Positions 5,080-10,984 of a DNA stretch of 10,984 nt are shown here, piece after piece. The translations under genes and the position numbers were made by a program. Every line of letters starts with the position of its first letter. The first letter of the stretch is position 1. The DNA is taken from positions 1 through 10,984 of the forward strand of contig JAGXAD010000008.1 of the NCBI GenBank assembly GCA_018971745.1, given 5' to 3'. The stretch is from Patescibacteria group bacterium (GTDB taxonomy: Bacteria > Patescibacteriota > Minisyncoccia > Sungbacterales > GWA2-42-14). The notes beneath the pieces were generated by a model, which did not search any database, had not been told where the DNA came from, and was given only the letters and a program-made list of their open reading frames with translations.

Positions 5080-5793
5080 ATGGAAGAAAAAAATAATCAA
5101 ATACTTAACGCGGAGAAAAAAATACTTTACGAGGAGAAAAAAATTCTTGCTGAAATCAAGCACGAAGAGGGGGTTATCAAGCGAATGGTCAGAAATGTCT
5201 GGGTAGCGACGGGGATCGCTGTTTTCATTATTGTCGGTGGATTTGCCGGAGTGGCGTATTGGAACGTCTCGAACTCACGCGTTGCAATAGACAAGGCGGA
5301 AATTTCCGCTCCCATTATTGAATTGGCTCCGCAAAATTCAGGCATACTTCAAGAAGTATTTGTGCGCGAAGGAGATGAAGTGCCTGCGAATGCTTCAGTG
5401 GCCCAGGTGGGGAACGAACTTGTGAAAACAAAGGTGGACGGGGTCGTTATCAGCGTGAAGAACGACATTGGAAAAATTTTTAACCGGGGAGAAGCGGTGG
5501 TAACCATGATTGATCCTACAGACCTCCGAGTGGAAGCGCGCATTGAAGAAGACAAGGGTTTAAAAGACATCCATGTTGGCGAGCGCGCCGTATTTACGGC
5601 GGACGCATTCGGGTCAAAAGAATATGAAGGCGTAGTAGATGAGGTAAGTCCAACCTCTCTTGAGTCGGGGGTGGTATTCACTATTTCCGATAAACGCGCA
5701 GTAAAGGAATTTGTCGTGAAAGTGAGGTTTGACCGGGATCTGTATCCTGAATTGAAAAACGGAATGTCGGCAAAAATTTGGATTTATAAATAA
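5080..5793 (+). CDS. Short EmrA-like/HlyD-family adaptor without coiled-coil hairpin
   Basis: This 237-residue protein has a charged N-terminal helix rich in Glu/Lys (residues 9-34) containing the repeated motif EKKIL. One membrane segment (about 40-61) follows, then a lipoyl-type domain (74-145). That domain has its two halves joined directly by a short turn (VGNELVKTKVDG) instead of a long helical hairpin. A beta-barrel (148-237) comes last, ending ELKNGMSAKIWIYK, the usual NGMSA motif of HlyD/EmrA proteins. It directly precedes the DHA2 transporter gene by 2 nt, the position of EmrA. The frame is open upstream into the previous gene, but ATG 5080 is the first start after that gene's stop and gives the sensible N-terminus. 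No Shine-Dalgarno sequence is seen. Confidence 0.83.
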   Translation: MEEKNNQILNAEKKILYEEKKILAEIKHEEGVIKRMVRNVWVATGIAVFIIVGGFAGVAYWNVSNSRVAIDKAEISAPIIELAPQNSGILQEVFVREGDEVPANASVAQVGNELVKTKVDGVVISVKNDIGKIFNRGEAVVTMIDPTDLRVEARIEEDKGLKDIHVGERAVFTADAFGSKEYEGVVDEVSPTSLESGVVFTISDKRAVKEFVVKVRFDRDLYPELKNGMSAKIWIYK

Positions 5794-5795
5794 TC

Positions 5796-7295
5796 ATGAA
5801 AACGTCTGCACCATCGGAACCGTGGGGCGCGAAATGGATCATTCTTCTCACGGTCATTATCGGAACATTTTTGGGTCGGCTTGATCAGACGATTGTCAAT
5901 TTGGCCCTGCCGAACATTATTAACGACTTTGGCATAACCGTAACTGCCGCGGGCTGGATCGCGACGGCGTATATTCTCGCAAACGCGATCTTCGTTCCCA
6001 TTTGGGGGAAGCTCGGCGATACCATCGGCAGAAAGCGCGTGTATGTCATCGGATTCGTGGTATTCATTTTTGGTTCGGTATTGGCCGGCCTGTCGTGGAA
6101 TTTGGGATCTATGATCGTATTTCGGGTGATCCAGGCAATTGCGGGCTCTGCTGATTATCCGACCGCAATGGCAATCCTTGCCGTCACGTTTCCTCGCGGG
6201 AAAGAGCGGGCGCAGGCGCTTGGATTTTGGTCGGCGTCATTTGCCGCCGCTGCGGTATTCGGTCCGCTCTTGGGCGGGCCGTTGATCGATCACTTTGGCT
6301 GGCGTTCCGTTTTTTTGGTAAATCTTCCCGTCGGAATTCTCGGGCTTCTTATGGCGCTGGTCTACATTAAAGAATCCGTATCCGAACATAAAACCGTAAA
6401 TTTTGACTGGTGGGGAGCGATTACGCTCGGCGTAGCGCTCTCGGCGCTCGTGCTCGTGCTTGACAAAGGCATTGATTGGGGATGGATTTCCATAGAGAGC
6501 TTTACGGCGTATGCCGTTATGCTGACATTTGCCGCTGTTTTTATCGGCATAGAGCGAAAACACCCGGAACCCATCGTTGATTTCAAGTTTTTTCGGAATA
6601 CGACCTTTGTGAATACGCTTGCGAATAATTTTGTGGTGTTTCTCGGAATGATGGGAAGCGTATTCTTAGTTCCGGTTTTTGCCCAAACCTTTCTTGGGTA
6701 CAACGCCACCCAAACCGGATATATTTTTCTTCCGATGGCCGCCGGGCTTATGATTGCCTCTCCTCTCGGGGGCGCGCTCACGGGCAAAATTAAAGCGTCT
6801 TATATTATTGCCGCAAGCACGGGAGTGGCGGCAATCGGGTTGTACCTTTTTTCATACATTGACCCCCGTTCCACGGTGTTTGATCTGATGCTTCCCTTGG
6901 GGATTATGGCGTTTGGCATGGGGTTTGGCATGCCGCAGCGAACAAATATTATTGCGTCAGTTGTGCCGCAGCACGAAATCGGAGTTGCGTCTTCAATTTT
7001 GGCGCTTGCGCGCAACATTGCCGGCGCTTTCGGCATTGCCATTTTCGGGACGATTCTTGCCAATACGACCGAAACGAATGTGCTTCGAATTGCAACGGAC
7101 AGCCGGATCCATTCGTCAAACCCGTTCATTATTCACCAATTTATCGGCTTGATTGCCCTGGATGCCCAAATCAACGCCTACCGCACCGTGTTCATTGCCG
7201 CTTCAATGGTTGTTTTTGTCGGAGCCGTTGCCGCCCTATGGATTAAAATTAAAGACGAACAAAAAATGGCGGAAAGCGAAATACTGATAGAATAA
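5796..7295 (+). CDS. DHA2 (EmrB/QacA-type) MFS drug transporter, 14 membrane helices expected
   Basis: This 499-residue integral membrane protein is predicted to be a proton-driven exporter. Visible MFS motifs are D1 LDQTIVNLALPNI (29-41), motif A GKLGDTIGRKR (71-81), motif B start RVIQAIAG (110-117) and motif C GPLLGGP with FGWRSVFLVNLPVG (156-180). The latter is typical of drug-proton antiporters of the 14-helix family. Length and the later hydrophobic segments agree with that family. In Gram-negative bacteria EmrB works with the adaptor EmrA, and here an EmrA-like gene ends 2 nt before. The substrate cannot be read from the sequence; hydrophobic drugs or toxic metabolites are the family's usual cargo. 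It is the last gene of the MarR operon, and an intrinsic terminator follows at 7347-7370. Confidence 0.92.
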   Translation: MKTSAPSEPWGAKWIILLTVIIGTFLGRLDQTIVNLALPNIINDFGITVTAAGWIATAYILANAIFVPIWGKLGDTIGRKRVYVIGFVVFIFGSVLAGLSWNLGSMIVFRVIQAIAGSADYPTAMAILAVTFPRGKERAQALGFWSASFAAAAVFGPLLGGPLIDHFGWRSVFLVNLPVGILGLLMALVYIKESVSEHKTVNFDWWGAITLGVALSALVLVLDKGIDWGWISIESFTAYAVMLTFAAVFIGIERKHPEPIVDFKFFRNTTFVNTLANNFVVFLGMMGSVFLVPVFAQTFLGYNATQTGYIFLPMAAGLMIASPLGGALTGKIKASYIIAASTGVAAIGLYLFSYIDPRSTVFDLMLPLGIMAFGMGFGMPQRTNIIASVVPQHEIGVASSILALARNIAGAFGIAIFGTILANTTETNVLRIATDSRIHSSNPFIIHQFIGLIALDAQINAYRTVFIAASMVVFVGAVAALWIKIKDEQKMAESEILIE

Positions 7296-7316
7296 TTTTT
7301 CGTAGTTTTTGTTTCT

Positions 7317-7334
7317 ATTCATTTATTAATGAAT
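7317..7334. repeat. Small perfect hairpin after the efflux operon
   Basis: ATTCATT (7317-7323) pairs perfectly with AATGAAT (7328-7334) around loop TATT. It lies between the transporter stop and the terminator. It is AT-only except for one C-G pair, so it is weak and may be incidental. Confidence 0.4.
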
Positions 7335-7346
7335 GCCTCCAGCTCG

Positions 7347-7370
7347 GGCCGCGGTTAGAGCGGTTTTTTT
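7347..7370 (+). terminator. Intrinsic terminator of the efflux operon
   Basis: CCGC (7349-7352) pairs with GCGG (7360-7363), and G-T pairs can extend this to 6 bp. The loop is GGTTAGA, and seven T follow (7364-7370). The stem is short but GC-rich and directly followed by the T-run, 52 nt after the transporter stop. Confidence 0.7.
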
Positions 7371-7429
7371 ATTTGCCGTCCGCACCACAATTTGTTTCGG
7401 AATAGAGCAGCTTCAAAATCACCAAAATT

Positions 7430-7447
7430 TATGATAAGGTGGAGGAG
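7430..7447 (+). promoter_or_regulatory. Candidate -10 box and distant Shine-Dalgarno-like sequence before radC
   Basis: TATGAT (7430-7435) could be a -10 box for the radC-hsdRM operon, though no clear -35 is seen. GGAGGAG (7441-7447) is a perfect Shine-Dalgarno match but lies 17 nt before the radC ATG. This is too far for normal use, and no alternative in-frame start codon lies at a better distance. Confidence 0.35.
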
Positions 7448-7464
7448 TTAATCCGTTTTCGTAT

Positions 7465-8127
7465 ATGAAAATAAAGGATTTGCCAAAAATTGATAGGCCA
7501 AGAGAAAAACTCGAGAAATACGGACACGAGCGTCTTTCGGATTCGGAACTTTTGGCTATTCTTTTGCGGACCGGCAGTGAGGGCGTAAATGTTGTTGAGT
7601 TGGCAAATAAGATTCTAAAAAAGTTTAGCAGTGCCGGTTTAGCGAAAGCGTCGGTAAAAGAACTTAAAAATACTTTTGGTCTCGGTTCGGCTAAAGCCTG
7701 CGAAATCGTGGCTTGTTTTGAGCTAGGCCGTCGCCTTCTACAGAATAAGCAATCGGCGTTGCTTTTATCGCCTCAAGATGTCTGGGATCAGCTAAAAGAT
7801 GTTCGCGATAACAAAAAAGAGCATTTCGTGATTTTCTTTTTGGATGCTCGAAATCAGGAAATTAAACGAGAAGTGGTTTCTGTTGGCTCGCTTAACGCCA
7901 ATCTTATCCATCCGCGAGAAGTGTTTGAGCCGGCAGTCAGACATTTAGCCGCGCAAGTTATTATCGCCCATAATCATCCAGCCGGCGACCCTTCGCCATC
8001 ACAAGAGGATTCGGAAATAACCAAACAGTTGGTTGATGCCGGTAAGCTTCTTGGCATTGAGGTAAAAGATCATGTGATTGTAAGCAAAACTAATTTTTTC
8101 AGTTTTAAGGAACACAAATTACTTTAA
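7465..8127 (+). CDS. radC: RadC family JAB/MPN-domain protein
   Basis: This 220-residue protein matches the family's full length. The N-terminal part has RPREKLEKYGHERLSDSELLAILL followed by a helix-hairpin-helix-like region (about 55-85, with FGLGSAKACEIVACFELGRR). The C-terminal JAB1/MPN domain has the metal-binding JAMM motif: Glu119, HNHPAGDPSPS (169-179) with His169 and His171, and Asp182. The complete zinc ligand set suggests an active metalloenzyme, probably a peptidase or isopeptidase fold, but the biochemical role of RadC is not settled. The old DNA-repair assignment is doubtful. RadC proteins are frequent in mobile and defence loci. Here the stop is 2 nt before hsdR, so it is probably co-transcribed with the restriction system. 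Confidence 0.93.
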   Translation: MKIKDLPKIDRPREKLEKYGHERLSDSELLAILLRTGSEGVNVVELANKILKKFSSAGLAKASVKELKNTFGLGSAKACEIVACFELGRRLLQNKQSALLLSPQDVWDQLKDVRDNKKEHFVIFFLDARNQEIKREVVSVGSLNANLIHPREVFEPAVRHLAAQVIIAHNHPAGDPSPSQEDSEITKQLVDAGKLLGIEVKDHVIVSKTNFFSFKEHKLL

Positions 8128-8129
8128 TT

Positions 8130-10394
8130 ATGACCACTCAAGACACAACCGGAAAAAAGTTTATGCGCGAGACAGACGCGCGTATTTTGATTGACCGCAA
8201 ACTTCGTGAAGCCGGCTGGGATATTGAAGATAAAAATCAGGTTGCCACGGAAGAAACATCGGAAACCGGCCGGGCCGACTACATACTCAAAGATTCAAGA
8301 GGCCGCGCATTAGGGGTCATTGAGGCAAAACGATTTTCCGTTGACCCTGCGTCTGCAAAACAACAAGCTCTCTCATACGCAGAATCAATTAAAGCCGAAT
8401 TTATCTTCTTGTCCAACGGAGAAGAAATTTATTTCTGGGATTACAAGCATCGGTCAGAGCAAAAAGTTGCCACTTTCTTCTCGCAGCGCGATCTTGAAAA
8501 AATCCAAACCCTGCGACTTGAACAAAAACCGCTATCGGTTATCCCCATCCCTGAAAAGTATTTTAAGGGCGGTGAATGGCGCACGCCCCGGCCGTATCAA
8601 AAAGAAGCAATGCAGATTATGGATAAGGCGCTTGCGGGCGGTAAGCGGAAAATGCTTCTTGTTATGGCGACCGGCACCGGCAAGACCGACACCATTGCGC
8701 TTTATCTCAAACGGCTTTTTGACGCCGGCATTGCAAATCGCGTTCTGTTTCTTGTGGATCGCATTCCTCTCGGCGTGCAAACCAAAGAAGTATTCGATGA
8801 AATATTACAAAATCATTCTTCCACGCTTCTTTACGGCGGTAAACCAAAAGACGAATCGGAAATCGTAATCTCTACTTTGCAAACTTTATATTCTCAACTG
8901 CCGTCGCTCACCAGCGGTTATTTTGACGTTGTTGTATCGGATGAAGCGCATCGCGCTATTTTCGGCACCTACAACGCCGTGCTTTCGCATTTTGATGCGA
9001 TTCGCATTGGGCTAACGGCAACGCCGAGCGGCTATGTGGACCGCAACACGTATAAACTTTTTGGTTGCTGGGACGAAACCGAACAAAAAGGAAAACCGAC
9101 CTTTGCGTATAGCATTAGAAGCGGCATCAAGGAAGGGTATCTTGCCGGCTACGATATCGTTCAAATTGATACGAAAGTATCGCTTGAAGGAGTAAATTTT
9201 GAAGGAGAAGATTACAATCCTGACGATCTGGAAAGAAAAATCAATGTGCCGGCGCGAAATGAGCAAGCGGCTCAAGCTTATTTTGCTGAAGAAGAAAAGC
9301 GCGACCCCAAGAAACCAAGAAAAGCAATCGTATACGCGGTTACCAAACGGCATGCCGCCCAGCTTGCGTATTTTTTCAATCAAGCGAAGCCGGAGTACAA
9401 GGGCCGTTTTGCTGAAGTCATTACTTCCGATACCGAAGATCCGCGCGGCGCCATTCGGCGCTTTAAGCTGGAAGAGCTGCCAACGATCGCCGTTTCCGTT
9501 GGCATGATGGATACCGGCATTGACGCGCCGATGGTGGAAAACTTGATCATGGTTCGGCCAACCCGATCTCCGATTCTTTATCAGCAGATGCGCGGTCGCG
9601 GAAGCCGTCTTGATCAGAAAATCAACAAAAAATCATTCAGGATTTATGATTTCGCCGGCGTCACGAAATATTTCAATGACGAGAGTTATAATCCGTATTC
9701 TGAAATCGCCAAAGCAAAAGTTGGAATCCCGTGGGGTACCGAAGTTAAAGATTTTGCTGAGGGAGAATTGGAAGTGCCGGCCGGTTTTATTCAAGTTGCC
9801 GAAACCGCTCCCGAAAACATTGATGTTATCGTGAAGCGCGCCTATGTTGAGGTCGGCGCCGAAGGTGAAAAAATCGACTCAGATGATTATCAAGTGGCGT
9901 GGGAGAGACAGGTACAGGAACTCGCGCAGGCAGAACCGCTGGTGAAAAAAGTAAAAGAGGGCCAAGAGCTTTCCAGTGATGAATCAAGAATTCTTGCTGA
10001 AAAGCTAAACTCGCCGAAGTATTATTTTAATGAGGCGAACCTGCGTGAGGCCTATCATTATCCGCTTGGAGTATTGAATGAATTTATTAAAACGGCTCTC
10101 GGCGTCCAAAAACTTCCTACCGACGAACAATTATACGAGGAGAGAATCAACGAACTTTTTGAAGCGTGGCTGATTGATAAGCAATTCGAGCCGGAGCAAG
10201 TCAAGATTTTGCGTCTGGTGAAAAGCCAGTATATTGCCCGTCGGGCCCCGATTGAGGTTTCCATTTTCAACGAGCCAATTTTCCAACAGCAGGGCGGACT
10301 CAATCAGATATTGCGAATTTTCGGCGAAGATTTACTCAAGAATTCACTTGCCGAACTTAATCAAAATGTTTTTGTAAACGGCCATGCAAAATAA
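8130..10394 (+). CDS. hsdR: Type I restriction enzyme R subunit (nuclease and translocase)
   Basis: This is a 754-residue protein. Residues 40-110 form a PD-(D/E)XK-like nuclease domain with Asp50 and Glu65-x-Lys67 (VIEAKRF). The SF2 motor follows: Walker A ATGTGKT (180-186), Walker B DEAH (271-274), motif III GLTATP (294-299) and motif VI QMRGRGSR (486-493). A helical C-terminal part would contact the methylase core. The R subunit cuts unmodified DNA after ATP-driven translocation by the R-M-S complex. It is much shorter than EcoKI-type R subunits and near the EcoEI (type IB) size, which its motif VI region also resembles. All key residues are present, so it looks functional. M1 was chosen because it lies 2 nt after radC; Met12 is an alternative. 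The end overlaps hsdM by 11 nt, suggesting translational coupling. Confidence 0.93.
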   Translation: MTTQDTTGKKFMRETDARILIDRKLREAGWDIEDKNQVATEETSETGRADYILKDSRGRALGVIEAKRFSVDPASAKQQALSYAESIKAEFIFLSNGEEIYFWDYKHRSEQKVATFFSQRDLEKIQTLRLEQKPLSVIPIPEKYFKGGEWRTPRPYQKEAMQIMDKALAGGKRKMLLVMATGTGKTDTIALYLKRLFDAGIANRVLFLVDRIPLGVQTKEVFDEILQNHSSTLLYGGKPKDESEIVISTLQTLYSQLPSLTSGYFDVVVSDEAHRAIFGTYNAVLSHFDAIRIGLTATPSGYVDRNTYKLFGCWDETEQKGKPTFAYSIRSGIKEGYLAGYDIVQIDTKVSLEGVNFEGEDYNPDDLERKINVPARNEQAAQAYFAEEEKRDPKKPRKAIVYAVTKRHAAQLAYFFNQAKPEYKGRFAEVITSDTEDPRGAIRRFKLEELPTIAVSVGMMDTGIDAPMVENLIMVRPTRSPILYQQMRGRGSRLDQKINKKSFRIYDFAGVTKYFNDESYNPYSEIAKAKVGIPWGTEVKDFAEGELEVPAGFIQVAETAPENIDVIVKRAYVEVGAEGEKIDSDDYQVAWERQVQELAQAEPLVKKVKEGQELSSDESRILAEKLNSPKYYFNEANLREAYHYPLGVLNEFIKTALGVQKLPTDEQLYEERINELFEAWLIDKQFEPEQVKILRLVKSQYIARRAPIEVSIFNEPIFQQQGGLNQILRIFGEDLLKNSLAELNQNVFVNGHAK

Positions 10395-10984
10395 CATCCA
10401 ACAATTGCGAGAAGAATTTAAGCAAAAAGTCGCTCGCCTGAACGACTATCTTTGGGGTGCCGGGCTTAAAGATCCGGTAACTCGCATTCAGCAAATTAGT
10501 TTTCTCTTTTTCTTGAAAATGCTTGAGGAGCAGGACATCGCGATGGAAAAAGAGGAAAAGCTCACGGGGCATAAGCATAAATCAATCTTTGAAGGAAAGC
10601 ACGAAAAATTTCGCTGGTCTCGCTGGCGCGAAAAGACCGGCGATACGCTTTATAAATTTGTCCGCGACGAAGTATTTCCGTTTATTGAGGAGCTTCACAA
10701 TGGCCATGCCAATATCCGTCAAATCTTTCATGGTGCCAAGCTTCTTATTCCTGACGAGGTAACGCTCAAGAGAACAATAGAGATCATTGATACGATTGAA
10801 TTCTCAAGATTGGACACCGACATAAAAGGCGATCTCTACGAGTCGCTTCTTGCCAGCATTGAATCAGCCGGTGAGCTTGGACAATTTCTCACGCCTCGTC
10901 ATATCATCCGCGCGATTATCGAAATGGTGAATCCGAAAATCGGCGAGACAATTTTTGATCCTGCCTGCGGGTCTGCTGGTTTTT
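10384..10984 (+). CDS. hsdM: Type I DNA methyltransferase M subunit, 3' end outside window
   Basis: The frame is open from ATG 10384 to the window end, giving 200 residues. The N-terminal helical domain (about 1-140) has LNDYLWGAGLKDPVTRIQQ and ISFLFFLKMLEEQD, typical of HsdM_N. The methylase domain begins with DLYESLLASI, GQFLTPRHI (166-174) and motif I DPACGSAGF (192-200), where S-adenosylmethionine binds. HsdM methylates adenine in the site chosen by HsdS, protecting host DNA. The catalytic NPPF motif would lie just beyond the window. The start overlaps the hsdR stop by 11 nt in another frame, and no Shine-Dalgarno sequence is seen. hsdS is expected downstream. Confidence 0.94.
   Translation, partial: MQNNIQQLREEFKQKVARLNDYLWGAGLKDPVTRIQQISFLFFLKMLEEQDIAMEKEEKLTGHKHKSIFEGKHEKFRWSRWREKTGDTLYKFVRDEVFPFIEELHNGHANIRQIFHGAKLLIPDEVTLKRTIEIIDTIEFSRLDTDIKGDLYESLLASIESAGELGQFLTPRHIIRAIIEMVNPKIGETIFDPACGSAGF

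Noticed and set aside
7431..7451. Six-codon leader peptide ATG ATA AGG ... TAA before radC
   Set aside because: It is too short to distinguish from chance and has no ribosome binding site of its own.
7296..7464. Possible tRNA or small RNA between the efflux operon and radC
   Set aside because: No cloverleaf or T-loop motif is seen; the GC-rich part is explained by the terminator.
1..10984. CRISPR array or long tandem repeats
   Set aside because: No regularly spaced direct repeats of 20-40 bp were seen.
1..10984. Recoding of TGA as an amino acid, as in some CPR lineages
   Set aside because: All complete genes are intact under the standard bacterial code and no conserved protein needs a TGA read-through.

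Overview
The gene content and organisation suggest a small-genome bacterium of the Patescibacteria/CPR type (Parcubacteria-like). This is inferred from gene style rather than from any marker gene. The genes are tightly packed, most start codons have no Shine-Dalgarno sequence, and two start codons lie exactly 7 nt after a TATAAT box. The membrane-anchored cupredoxin with a Gln/Pro/Ser-rich linker and the short adaptor plus MFS operon also fit this group. Every stop codon visible is TAA or TAG, and nothing calls for a non-standard code.

Layout. Positions 1-108 hold the end of a peptidoglycan-binding-domain protein, closed by a 21-bp hairpin terminator. Next come a dual-specificity-type protein phosphatase (269-760) and a membrane-anchored cupredoxin (828-1340), both on the plus strand. 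Facing them on the minus strand are a DUF488 protein (1876-1352) and a secreted cupredoxin-like protein (2634-2209). Between these two minus-strand genes lies a highly structured non-coding block of about 180 bp (1912-2092). It contains two similar TTAC-loop hairpins, a 12-bp stem with an inner 7-bp stem, and a 13-bp hairpin, and part of it folds as a three-way junction. A minus-strand intrinsic terminator (2119-2092) adjoins it.

After an AT-rich divergent intergenic region (2649-3037) with terminator-like hairpins comes an efflux operon on the plus strand. It has a good sigma70-type promoter overlapped by a near-palindrome that is a candidate MarR operator. The genes are a MarR regulator (3088-3528), a long periplasmic-adaptor-type HlyD protein (3534-5069), a short EmrA-like adaptor without a coiled-coil hairpin (5080-5793) and a 14-helix-type DHA2 (EmrB/QacA) transporter (5796-7295). 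Gaps between genes are 2-10 nt, and an intrinsic terminator follows at 7347-7370.

The last block is a defence locus. radC (7465-8127) sits 2 nt before hsdR (8130-10394), whose 3' end overlaps hsdM (10384 to the window end) by 11 nt. hsdM is cut by the window just after its SAM-binding motif I. hsdS is not in the window and would be expected downstream.

I did not find a clearly new multi-gene system. The best candidates for something undescribed are the structured block at 1912-2092, the pairing of two dissimilar adaptors with one MFS pump, and the unusual metal-site residues in both cupredoxins.
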